A stretch of 64,000 nt of DNA from Augochlora pura (Eukaryota > Arthropoda > Insecta > Hymenoptera > Halictidae). The position numbers and the translations under genes are program-made. The DNA is taken from positions 21,224,344-21,288,343 of the forward strand of contig NC_135776.1 in NCBI RefSeq assembly GCF_028453695.1. Direction: 5' to 3'. This document shows, piece after piece, positions 51,501-62,772 of this stretch (the first letter of the stretch is position 1; the number at the start of each line of letters is the position of its first letter). The notes under the pieces are model-generated. The model ran no database searches. It was not told the origin of the DNA and saw only the letters and a list, made by a program, of their open reading frames with translations.

Positions 51501-53142
51501 TTATAAGAAGCCATTCTTTGGGGGATGATTTCGCGTAGCAAAGCAAGAGGTGAATTAGAGCGTCGTAATTACGCTCGTGGTAACATTGTTTTCGAGTTTG
51601 TTAATTGTTACACATTTTTAGAAATATTGCCGTGTCATCATATATCGTGTTAAATAATCGCCTTCAATTATTTCGTGATTCTTTTTCGACTTTGACACAT
51701 AAGCTTAACACTTGTTTTTGTTCCTTCATATAAGGAATTTAACACGCGAACGGCGACCTTCTTTGGCGAAAAAAGAATTGGTACGTCATTTCATTTATCA
51801 ATTTATTTTTCAACGTATGCTTTCATTCATGTCATTATAAATTTTCTTCCTTTTTTCAAGAAAATGTAATAATCGAGAAAGTTCTAATTAGGTGATATAC
51901 GTCGGGATTAACATGGCCAAGATTACATGGCCAATTATGGGAAGCGTGTGCGCCATGGATTATCACAAAACGATAAAGTTAAGGTGACTTTGCTTGGAGT
52001 TCGGTCGTACATATTGGTAAGCGGGATAGTAACCGCAAACTAGGCTCAGGACAAAGACGATGGAGCGGTTAAGCGTGCCTCCCGATGGTCTACCAATGGT
52101 GAAAGGATCGCTTTGATGAGGCCGCGTGTCGGGTATTAAAGCCAACTTCCTGAACCAGGGACACATGTGGCCGATTTCGGCGGAACACGATGCTTAGGGG
52201 TTGCGCGATACCTACCGAATACGCAGGGGTGGTAAACTCTAATCACGATGTTAAAGATAAGTTCGAGAGCGTCTGCCGGTACTCGCAACCCGTATATTCC
52301 AAATACTCAACTAGTCTTACGATAAAATAGCTGGTTCACTATACTAATTCTACCACAACACTTTGAGATCTCTGCGGTGAAAACAATGCTCAAGTATGCT
52401 TCAAAGAAGATATTTATTCTACAATATCATATTCTATAACAAAAGGTCTTCGTAATTTTAATCAACTTTAAAACAAAAATTGTGAAATATGTCAACGACA
52501 CTTCTTTACATCTCTGTTCACTGAACAATTTGCCATCCCTTGTTGCAATCTTTATCGCACGAGATAAAAATTCTACTTGCATAGTAAAAACATTAACTGA
52601 TCATAGAAAAAAACTAGATATTATGGTGTTTTATTTGGTAATAAATTTTTCATTAGAAAATGTCGATCTGTTGCTGAACATAAAATAGAATTTACACACT
52701 GCACAAATGAATTCGTTCGAAGAATTACATTCTGAAGTAATAAGAAATAAAGACTACCCGTTGTTAAATGTTTCCTTGAACATTACATTCAATGAAAATA
52801 TTTCAATTAAAAATTTCCAATCTATCCAAACGCAATGATCGTCAAGATACAGCTTTGATTTCTCATTCTAGCCATATCGCCGTTGCAATTTGAAAGACAA
52901 GAATCAAAGTGACGACGTTGTCAAATTGATTTCTTAATTCGTAAAAAATTCGGAAAGGTCATTGAGCATCGACTTGCTTCGGGCATGTTATTAAAACGCC
53001 GGAACGTTTGCAGAAATCTATTTGCACAAGTCTATGCGATCGATAATTATTTATCGTCGTTAGCAATGGAAGCAGCACTCCGCCTCCCCGTGCGCTCACT
53101 CAAAAATTAATCTGAGAAAACGTTCCCGTCGAGGGCATTTTC
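48508..53142. other. AT-rich noncoding stretch
   Basis: No supported gene. It includes the short dyad at 49117-49139. The plus-strand frame at 50850-51371 (173 codons) has no recognisable domain and is probably chance. Confidence 0.5.
49117..49139. other. 10-bp-arm palindrome
   Basis: GATTCGCTAA and TTAGCGAATC face each other around TAA. The right arm with its flank (AATTAGCGAATCA) occurs again, identical over 13 bases, at 49396-49408. Confidence 0.8.
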
Positions 53143-53559
53143 TTGCGTGCACGTACCGGCAATGTCTCACAAACGACGGCGTATCTGTGTGTGCGTACCT
53201 CCAGCATGATCGTAATGTTCGGTAAGTACGTGTTTGTAGTTACCCCTGAGGCGAGCCACCCCCGAAAGCCAAGGGAGTCGAGGCTCCGCCTTCATACCCG
53301 TTATCGTCGCCATGGGGTTGGTTGTTACGCGGGTGGCATACTCGGGGGCGGTTCTTCGCAGGCCTCCTCTCTCTCTCCCAATCTCTCCTCTCCCGGACCG
53401 ACGCCGGTCTCGCTTCCACCCTGCGATCGCATTACGTGGAGGGAGAAAGAGGTTTTTAGCAAAGTGTATATACTGAAACGTTGGCCGAATACGGACAGTC
53501 GGTCACTGCCACCCCTAACACGCTCCTTGATCTCGCCGCTTGTTGTTTCTTTTCTTCCC

Positions 53560-53802
53560 TTCGTTTGCACCCCGGTGAACAGTCCATCCAGTTCGGCAGT
53601 ACTATCTGTCTCTCTTTCTCTCTGTCTCACTCTCGTCGATCGTTTAATCAAATCTCCTGCAGAAGATCCGCAGACCTCGGAGAGTAAGCTAGCTCCCGTC
53701 GACGGCGACGTTCTACCAGTGATTTTTAACGTGCCGGAATTTCGAACACCATCAGTGAACCAACGGGGGACGGTCCGTTGTCTCCGACATCTTGGCCACC
53801 AG
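53560..53802 (+). other. Candidate noncoding first exon of fuss
   Basis: A CpG-containing, pyrimidine-rich block ends with CCACCAG before GTATTT (donor at 53803-53804). Its composition differs from the AT-rich flanks and resembles insect 5' UTR exons. The next strong acceptor known to belong to the fuss gene is at 60773-60774, one base before the fuss ATG, so a 7-kb first intron is possible. The left boundary is unknown. This is inference only. Confidence 0.3.
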
Positions 53803-54142
53803 GTATTTCGATAGTATGGAGCATAATTTCTATGACAGTGTGAACGCGCAGTGAGAAGTGCACGTGCTTTGATTATTGTGATTTCGGCGAGCTTCGTTGG
53901 TCGCTCATGGCGCTCATAGTTTATTGGTTCATGGGGGTCGTTGGTTCCAAAGGTGGTCCATAAGCTAAGCTTCTGGAGGATCAAGAAAATGGTTGTTTTA
54001 ATATTGTAAGCGCTTAGGAAAGATGATATCATTTAAACGCTATATTTAATTGTTGCTCAATCTTTTAGAGTAAACTGGCATCTTTATAATCATTTTGATA
54101 TAGGGTAGAAATAGCGTTTGGAAAAAATGATTAAACTCAGTG

Positions 54143-54228
54143 ATGTTGGCGGTGTTGGTGGTGTTGGTGTTGGTGGTGGTAGTGGTGGTGGTGGTGGTGG
54201 TGGTGGTGGTGGCGGTGGCGGTGGTAGT
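54143..54228. repeat. (GGT)n / (GTT)n triplet array
   Basis: GGT triplets with GTT and GGC variants over about 86 bp. On the minus strand it would read as poly-Thr with Asn; no surrounding gene supports coding use. Confidence 0.94.
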
Positions 54229-54333
54229 TTGCATCTTGTAGAGCCACGATAATGAGAAAATAAAAATTGTGGACGTGTAGGAAAATTGTCACAAGTGAAA
54301 TGTTGTTCATCGAATTCAGCTGCCGACTGTTAA

Positions 54334-54352
54334 CATATATATATATATATTA
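54334..54352. repeat. (AT)n microsatellite
   Basis: Short AT dinucleotide run in AT-rich DNA. Confidence 0.85.
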
Positions 54353-56548
54353 TAAATAATTTTATGTAGAAAAGATTTCATGTCTGAGAAAATTACAGTC
54401 GTGTCATGATATATTAATTATGAAATATTAATTAGACTGTAATATTTTATGCGCGAATAGGCGTGGAAATGATTGGCGACGTCATTGCGTCGTATTTAAG
54501 ACGATCGTACGACATGACAGGGAAGGCTTGAAAAAAAATCGGTGTCGGCTGCTTAGCGAGACGATGATCGGTCGAGGGTGAACCGGTCCCGCGGGACACG
54601 AGGGTGCATTCGAGCCGTGGGGGAATGGTCGGAAGAACAGGCAAACACCATAAACTGTTTGTCCAGGGATTAGTCATGCATCGTTTTGGATTTAATTCGC
54701 GAAAGACCTTAAAAACAACAACCTGTTCCATTTAGGGGAATTAATAAGTGAGAGCCGCCTAAGGGCTCAGGTGATCCAGAGAAAAGTTTTCCTGTCGCGA
54801 GCAACAGCCCCTTTCCCCGGCAGGAGCAATTTCACGAGTTAGTAAAGTTCGTCGGGTTCGAGTAATTTTTCGGCTGGCTGGCCACGGACGGTCTTTTCTT
54901 CGAAGGAGAAGTTGGACCGACAGAGTAAACTCTTTGCACATACAAATCGCTAGAATTAATAATGCATCGAGCTTGCGATAAACCAGCCATTGTCTTTCGC
55001 TAAACTAATACATACTTTTCGCAAGGCAGATATTTTCAATAATCGATTTTCAAAAATGCAAGCTGTTCACTGTGGAATTTGTAGTAGATCAATTACTGAG
55101 ACTCTTGATACGTCAGAAACTGATAAATAGAATAAGTTATCTGTCGATAAAAGTATTGCGGTTGTTTAAAACTGGTTATTTCGATTGACTCAATAGATTA
55201 AATGTTGATAAAAACTTTGTGTAATTGAGTAATCTATCAATACAGTTTGTAAAAGACAATTTACAGAGTAATTCTAGCAACTCTTGATATATCAAAAGCT
55301 ATTAAATACCGTCAATTTCAAGACCGTCTCCTCGAACGCTTAATTCTCGTGTACCGCCATTTGATACGTGCAAACCAGGAATTACTCGCTTTAAATTTTT
55401 GATACGCATTCAGCTTCTCGCACTAAATTCTAGGATTTGGCCACATGTACTAAAAAATATTAATTTTCGAGTTAGAGTTTAATGAAGAACCGGGGATTGG
55501 AAGGATTTAACCTGGCACCTGAACGGCGGCGCATTGTGACTCCTTTACGCTTACAAGAGTTTACATTATTCTAAACCAGCTCTCAACCCCATTTGATCAC
55601 ATCAAACGATGCTCTGGGAATCTCTTGATAACATTATACAATATTATAACTACCACGTATTATGTTTTCAAAGACAATCGTCTGAGTTTTCAATTAAAGA
55701 TTCTGGAAGATTAAGAAATTCATTTTCCATCTTAATAATGTGATCTGATGAGCTGAAACTGGATATAATTGAAACTGATAATTCGAACATGTCACAATAA
55801 AGATGAATTTAGAAGACGCGTAAAAAATAAGCGATCACTTGGTGATACACGATCGGTGATCACCGTGTTAGCTCGTTCGTCGACTGAATTTCATTTTGTG
55901 TATCAAAACGTATATTAATTAATTAATTTTACTGTTTTGTGTTAAACAATTCATTTACTTATATAAAGCAATTAAAATACAGTAAAATATTTTCAAATCG
56001 TTTAAATGTTTTTGTTATTTTGCATTACAACTAGTAATTTTCGTCATAAATGCTTGAAATTCGTAATCTAATTATCACGTAACAGAAAATTGTAATGAAA
56101 TTCTTAAATAATAGAACGTTTTGGTATCAGAATATTAAAAAAAAAGAAATAAACATTTACACTGTAATCAACATGACAAAATTCTGGTGAATGGCAATTA
56201 GGTTCAAACCGAAGAAAATAGAATAAAATATCGGGTTCGAAAATATCCAGCAACGTTCCCCGACTTCAATTACCCTGCCCCGTATCCAATTATTAATTAC
56301 CCTCGGAAAAAAATCTCGGCAAGAACGCGAGGTGCAAGGAAAATGCTATTTCAAAGAGAATGGAATCGACAAGTGGATGCAAAGAGGAATAAAGCATGAG
56401 CAAAAGGGCAAGGAGTACAGAAGTCGGGAATATAGAGTCGCTTCCGGTGACGGGGTTCGCAGCAATGACGAAACAGAGAGAAAGAAGAAAAGGGAAGCAA
56501 TGAGGGAGTAAGAGAGTGAGAGAGGAGGAGAATGGGAGATTAAGAGAC

Positions 56549-56550
<2 letters not shown>

Positions 56551-56610
<60 letters not shown>
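56551..56610. repeat. (GA)30 microsatellite
   Basis: Uninterrupted AG run of 60 bp, preceded by about 100 bp of purine-rich sequence. Confidence 0.97.
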
Positions 56611-56613
<3 letters not shown>

Positions 56614-58005
56614 TTATAATGGAAACGTAGAGATTTAACAACGTTACAATGAACGAACAAGCGTTTCCCTGGACCCCCGAACTCCTACCCGCCTCCACGA
56701 ATCAAGGATCGTAGATTGAATTGTAAAATAACCGAGAGGGGAACAATATACCTCGGTACAACATTGTGTTTGCATTTAAATAATCCGCGAGCCCGCGGGT
56801 ACGCTTATCCAGCGACATCCCGCCTATCCTCCGCTGTATAGAACCTCCCTTGTCCGACTCTACATCGCATCCCCTTCTCTACCCCCGAAACAGAAAACGT
56901 TTTCGGGATGTTCTCCACACGGTAGTCTATATGTGTAACCGACTATGCTTAGCGTCATTTAAAATTTGATTTACCAATTTGTTTCAGCATACTTTTCTAT
57001 AAAACTTCCTAGGCACGTTTAATTAAATATCTTCAAATATCTGCCTTCTAATGATCATTAAAACGGAGGTATCTCTGACGCTTCTAGCGTTTAAAAACGA
57101 AGATTTCGAAATCAACATTCGATGGAAACATTACATCTCTTTACAAACGTGGTTAGAACTTGTAAAATATCAGACTGTAAAATTAAATTATAAGATATGC
57201 TATTTCTATCGAAATAGATTTTATTTAGATTCGTTTATACGAATAAAACTGTAACGGTTAACAAACTAATAAATATCCAACATCATTTAAAAATATCCAG
57301 AAACAAATTCTTCCCCGCCTTATTTCCGCAATTTTACCAAAACCCACCCCACGACGATCTCGAATCGATCAATTAAGCGTATAAAAATTCCTTCAGTCAT
57401 TATTTTAACAAACACGAAGAAACCACCCACCACTAAAAGAAACAATAACACCGTTCTTCATCGGAATCGTCCGACGATTCCGTGGAGCTAGCCGTGGCTC
57501 GGTGGCCGATGCCTTTGCTCAATTAGCTAATGCGTCCGGCGTAAGTAGACGAACAAACACCGAGAGCGCGACCATTAGTAACGTGCGCGGTCCGTTGATA
57601 GTTTGCACTAATTGTAAGTAGCGAGTAATTAATGCGGTTGGTTCTAGTCCAATCTGTCGAACCGCTGACCAGCGGGATACGGAAGAGGAGACACAGAGAA
57701 GAAGAGAGAGACAAACGATCGGTATCCGGGAAAGGACGGGCAACACAGAGGGGTGGGTGGGTGGACAGCGGGAGGGCGGACTGGGGTGGTAGGAAATGGT
57801 CGACGGAGGCTGTGGGGGGTTGCTCGAAGGAGGGGGTTGTTCCGGCTCGGGTACCGGCATTGTTTCACGGTGGATGAGAATTTAATTTGCGCGACGAAGA
57901 GGGCGCGAGGTCGGTGGAGGGGTGGCACGCGTGGGTGGAAGACAGAGCGAGATGAAGCAAGATAGAGAGAGATAGAGGAAAACGGAGAGAAGTGGAGGCA
58001 ATGGG

Positions 58006-58007
<2 letters not shown>

Positions 58008-58050
<43 letters not shown>
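58008..58050. repeat. (GA)n microsatellite
   Basis: Uninterrupted GA run of about 43 bp in a purine-rich block. Confidence 0.96.
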
Positions 58051-58057
<7 letters not shown>

Positions 58058-58482
58058 GAGAATGTGGGGAGAGAGAAGCAACCGGGGTAGGGGGTACGGA
58101 TGAAGGTGGAAGGTGGTTGGATGGGTGCTGCCTTGTTTAAGCGTGGGCGGGGGGTGGGGGGGGGGTGTCAAATTGAATTACCCCCTGGTTCCGGGTCCCC
58201 GGGGACGTTTGCTGGAGCGCTGCCGGTCTCTCTGTGTTTCTACATCAGAGCCATGCTCGCTTGTAGATGAGTTTTATCTGCGTACACCGTTGTACGTGCA
58301 CCCCTGTACGCGGCCCATCGTTATACAGAGAGTATACCTTCATGGAGGCGTTTTCAATTAAAATCAACACCGAGGGTTGCCTCGGCCCCTCCTTCCCTAT
58401 CGTTCTCTCTTTCTGCCTCCGACAACCTACCTCTCGGCTCATTCTCTCTCGCTCTTTGTCCATCTGTATCTCCTTTTCCCTG

Positions 58483-58485
<3 letters not shown>

Positions 58486-58529
<44 letters not shown>
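58486..58529. repeat. (CT)n microsatellite
   Basis: Uninterrupted CT run of about 44 bp, 440 bp after the preceding GA run. The two tracts are in opposite orientation. Confidence 0.96.
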
Positions 58530-58531
<2 letters not shown>

Positions 58532-60775
58532 TTCCTCATCGTACCTGCGCAAAATCAGATCCGCTTCCGTTTTAACGTTTTTCCTCCCTGTTCCCCGTCC
58601 TACCCCCACCAACGTTTCCTTCTTCCTGCTTTTTATTTCGCCGTTCTACCACCGCGTCCCGCGACCCAGCCCTCTTCTGCGCCCCACCGCGCCCCTGCCG
58701 ACCGACGTTCTCTCATGAAAAATTCACAAACTGAATGAAATCTTCGCCGCGCGTTAAACTAATGGAAGTAGTCTATAGACCGGTTGGCCCGCTGCTGCAT
58801 TTATTGCTACTGCGTCTTCCATCAGGGCAGAGAGACGCCTCGGCGGCTCGGCTAAGAGGATGAGGAACCCGACGCGACCCGGTCTATCTTTCCAACAGCA
58901 CTTTCTTACGGGGGTTGTCTACCTTCTTCGATGCTCCTGTCCTTTCACCCTCACCCCATCCACCACGAGGCTGCCTTTGCACGATCGCTGTCTTGAAAGA
59001 ACTCTCACACGCTTTAGACTCGTCGCCCATGTTCTACCAAGTCGTCCGCTGTCGTCGGTTACTTTCTCAATAGGAAATACCGCAGAGTTCTTCGAGAGAC
59101 GTTCCCTTTTACGTTTTTGCTAGATGCCAAGAATATCTATTCAATTCCGCTGCGGTGCGAAATGCGTGTTCTTTGTTTAATTGATTGCAAATGAAGGCAA
59201 ATGATTGCAAGTTTGACAATCAACACATTGCACGCGGCTTATTCCTGACAATTTCACTGGAATATATTAATTATAAAGTTGGTCCAATTATTAGTATTTT
59301 ATTTGGTATTATTTATGAGTACTCGTTTATGCACCTCTTTTGGAAATCGGCCGAAACCTGATTTTTAGATTCGCGAAACTCGAATCCAGAACTTTGCAAG
59401 AATCTCGAGATTTTGAATAAGTACAGCAAATTTGAAAGAATATGTAGGTATTTTCCAGTTATTTAAATCTGCCTATTCTTTCTATTTTGATCGTTTCAAA
59501 AATCGTAAACGCATCAAATCCACAATTTACTGATACGATCGCCAACAGGATTTATTATAGCATTCAACGCGCTCTATAATATAAAACGCAATGTATCTTT
59601 TGATACATGATTATTCATTTAATTAGTTATTTTCACGTAAGAATTATAAATTCTGTGGACTTTTAAATTCTGTCCACATTCTGTGCGCTATAATTCTCAA
59701 TAACATATGTAAAGTTAATTTAATTTTTTCTGCGTATAATAAAAAATCGTTGCACATTTATATCGGCCGGTAGAAAACGTTTGAATGCTAAGGAATCTCT
59801 GTAACGGAACAGGTTACTGAAAAGTCATACTTTCCGGATTTTCTACGAGAGAAATGTGCTTACAATGACCGTTACGAACGAGTCCCTGCCTGGAAATTCG
59901 TAGAATCGTCCAACACGGACGATTATTTGTCCGTTGAAAAAAAGCAGCGAGAAGAAGCCGTCTGAACACGAAGCGGCGGATTCTTTTAATTCCTTGGTTC
60001 GTTAAAGAGACAGAATGCGACGACTGTGCCAAATGAAGGTTTAATCTCTGCAATGACTACTTTGAGTCCAATTAATTACCGATTTAGACGCCGGCAACCA
60101 TTAAAATAGTTTTAAAGAGCAACTTAACGACACTCCAGAACCACGCGCGAGTGCCGATCACTATGATTCTCGGGACTCGATCCACCAGTGGATTGTAATA
60201 AACCCATCAAGAACGTGTCTGTCCAGGATAAAGACTCTCGTGTCGTTCCCACGTGTACTGATAATTTTTACAACTCTCCATAAAACAATTAAAATAAATT
60301 TTACAAATTGTGCCCATAAAAAATAAAACGGTAAAAAAGGAGAAATAATTTCACAGCATGATGAACTGAATGGTATTATCATCGGCCGGGGATAAGAGAC
60401 CAGATATTATGAGTCATTCTTGATAGTTTAATTACCATAACCTTGACCGGACTGAGGATGTCTGTAAAAATAATGACATCGCGATTCTACTACCGGCTAG
60501 CGACAATTCCATGAGAATTTTCGTAATCGATAAAATGTAATAAACGTTATTATAACAGGAATAAGGATAGAATATTGTGTTCTTTTTTTTCCGTTACCCA
60601 TCGCGGCAACGTTGCCAGAGAAAAGTCAAATTGAAATCCGATGTAATTTGGGAACTGTTCATTAGCGCGTGTTCGCGACAGCCCGGCACGATAATTTATT
60701 AAACGGCCAATAAAATGCGCCGGGAGAAACGGATAAAAAAAATTGATTGATTGATTGTTTGATTGTTTTTGCAGA

Positions 60776-60871
60776 ATGGACGGGCCGACGGTATTATCGA
60801 TGCCGCCGATAACCGCGCCCCAAAAATCAGCACAATCGCCGCAGCCGCAGTCGCATTCAAAATCCAATCAG
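60776..60871 (+). CDS. fuss: fuss coding exon 1
   Basis: Thirty-two codons from ATG to CAG, donor GTATCG at 60872. The ATG lies one base after TGTTTTTGCAG (60764-60774), a good splice acceptor, so an upstream noncoding exon is likely. The peptide ends SKSNQ, which continues as V-S-T-V-S-L-Y-G in exon 2, comparable to the NQV...LYG join in vertebrate SKORs. Confidence 0.8.
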
Positions 60872-62772
60872 GTATCGTATGTCCCTTCGCATCGTAGAAC
60901 CCGATTTCATCGGTGTTCTATGTAAATAGATTTCGCTGTTCAAACCGCATCAATTTTTATTCGTCGATGTCAAACACGAACGGCAATCATGGATTTTTAT
61001 AATCCGGACTTTGGTCCTGCGCCTAATCTATTATTCACTCGTGACGCGCCGAAACTCCTCGTTGCGTAATAACACTTCAGATTCGAAAATAAATTGTTTC
61101 AAATTACATTCGCGACGTTGCAGAAATTTCTTTCGCATTAAACGAATGCGAACCCATCATTTGAAATTTGAAATTGGAAGGTGAAATTTGACCGTGTGAC
61201 ATTGTCTCCTGCACTCGACAATGTTTGACTAGATTATGGTTCGATGTCTGAAACGATTAAAATCGTACGTAAAATCGTTAATCGGGAATTGAATAGGACA
61301 AAGAGCTCTTCAAACCGAATGAAGTGATCGATAATCACGGTGAAATGTTTATCGAATATCGACATGGTGAAGAGCCGCGTTGCGAATCTAAACCCATAGG
61401 AGTTGCAGGTGAGCACTGTGTCTCTCTACGGGATTCACATCGTCTCCCTTGTGATCGAGGGCCAGGAACGGCTCTGTTTGGCTCAGATTAGCAACACGTT
61501 GCTAAAACAATTCAGCTACAACGAGATCCACAACCGACGGGTTGCGTTGGGCATCACCTGTGTCCAATGCACCCCGGTGCAGCTCGAGATCCTCCGACGG
61601 GCCGGCGCCATGCCGACTTCGTCCAGAAGATGCGGCATGATTACGCGGAGGGAAGCCGAGCGTCTCTGCAAATCGTTCCTCGGCGACAACGCACCGCCTA
61701 GGTTGGTCGAACGTCTTTCAACATCTTCGTCGAAAATTTGAATGTTCTCCGTAAACGTCGTATAAATTTTCGGCTGAAACAAACCTTAAGTATTCTCTCC
61801 GTTTTCTCCGCTTTCACTTGACCTATTCATTTTTGTCACGAATTATCATAACGTAGACAGGGAGACGTTAATTAAACAAGTTGCAGCAATCGCAAATAAA
61901 ACTCAAATTTTACTGAATTTTAGCAGAAATCTATAAAATCTGGAAACATCAAACGAGCTGCAACATTCACAAACAATGTTCAAATAAATCTTCAGCCGAA
62001 GACTAATTCATAGGAAGATTGTCTCTGTAGCACTTGATCTATTCAGTCTCCTCATAAATATGTGGAATCCTCGGTTCAATCGTAACGCACCCAAACGTAA
62101 CTTCCTCAAACATGCCGCAACTTTTGCGAACAAAATTCAAGCTTTCCCCTTTTAAACGCAACAACCTGTTCGTTTGTAGGCTCCCCGAGGACTTTGCGTT
62201 CTCCGTGCACCACGAATGCGCCTACGGTTGCAGCGGCGCGTTCATTCCGTCACGGTACAACAGTTCCCGAGCGAAGTGCATCAAATGCGCCTACTGCGGA
62301 CTGTTCTTCTCCCCGAACAAGTTCATCTTCCATTCGCACCAGAGGCATCCGTCGGACAAATGCGTGCAACCAGACGCGGCGAATTTCAACTCGTGGCGAC
62401 GTCACATGAAGCTCTCCGGCAATCCTCCTGACGAGATCGTGCACGCGTGGGAGGACGTCAAGGCGATGTTTAACGGCGGGACCAGGAAACGATTGCTGAA
62501 GAATCCGGCGTCAAGGGAGTCGCCGATCCAGGCGAAAAAGCCGAGACTCTCTCCCACAGGGCAGATACCGGCTCTGGTACCGTCGCCGACGCATCCCAGG
62601 GTCCCACCGTTCCCGGAACTGCCTCTGCCGCTGTCCAGAAGCCTGGTCATGGACTACGTGTGGCACCAACATCAGCAAGCTGCTGCTGTCGCCGCTGCCA
62701 AGACGCCTGGCTTCCCGTTCCAGCCTTACGCGCTGCCTTGGCTCGCCAAGAGGGGCCCTGTTCTCTTTCCTG
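60776..62772 (+). CDS. fuss: SKOR/CORL-family SMAD-pathway corepressor fuss, N-terminal part
   Basis: Exons 60776-60871, 61409-61701 and 62180-62772 join in frame to 327 residues, and the gene continues past the window. Residues about 36-127 form the Ski/Sno/Dac domain (LYGIHIVSLVIEGQERLCLAQ, ending near REAERLCKSFLGDN). Residues about 140-234 form the SKI-type SMAD4-binding SAND-like zinc domain: Cys143, Cys147, Cys163, Cys166, Cys169 and the HSH motif at 181-183 are candidate metal ligands, followed by DAANFNSWRRHMKL and AWEDVKAMFNGGTRKR. The strings NRRVALGITCVQCTPVQLEI and RYNSSRAKCIKC are near-identical to vertebrate SKOR1/2. The rest is Pro/Ala-rich and ends in LPWLAKRGPVLFP. Family members are nuclear, largely neuronal repressors linked to TGF-beta/BMP SMAD signalling. 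Confidence 0.95.
61409..61701 (+). CDS. fuss: fuss coding exon 2 (Ski/Sno/Dac domain)
   Basis: Acceptor AGTTGCAG (61401-61408), 293 bases, then the weak donor GTTGGT at 61702. The frame match to exon 3 (PPR-LPEDFAF versus PPK-LPDNFAF in vertebrates) supports this junction despite the weak donor. Confidence 0.92.
62180..62772 (+). CDS. fuss: fuss coding exon 3 (SAND-like domain and Pro/Ala-rich part)
   Basis: Acceptor CGTTTGTAG (62171-62179). The exon ends after TTTCCTG before the consensus donor GTGAGT at 62773. The frame stays open past the donor for about 115 bases, but those residues are lower-complexity intron translation. It leaves phase 1, so at least one more exon lies right of the window. 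Confidence 0.92.

Larger units (their letters stand above)
53805..60770. other. Noncoding stretch upstream of the fuss coding exons
   Basis: It may be the first intron of fuss. It holds the GGT array, an (AT)n run, three long GA/CT microsatellites and a G/A- and C/T-rich block at 57640-58700. Frames in that block are low-complexity artefacts. The rest is AT-rich. Confidence 0.45.

Noticed and set aside
53143..53814. 223-codon plus-strand frame
   Set aside because: No recognisable domain; the minus strand is equally open. The region fits a noncoding 5' exon better.
54045..54070. Stretch resembling the miR-315 sequence (ATTGTTGCTCA shared)
   Set aside because: The seed region differs and no fold-back partner is visible nearby.
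54046..54234. Minus-strand poly-Thr protein
   Set aside because: Direct translation of the GGT array without any surrounding gene structure.
57519..58718. Several overlapping frames of 60-175 codons
   Set aside because: All arise from purine- or pyrimidine-rich low complexity flanking GA and CT microsatellites.
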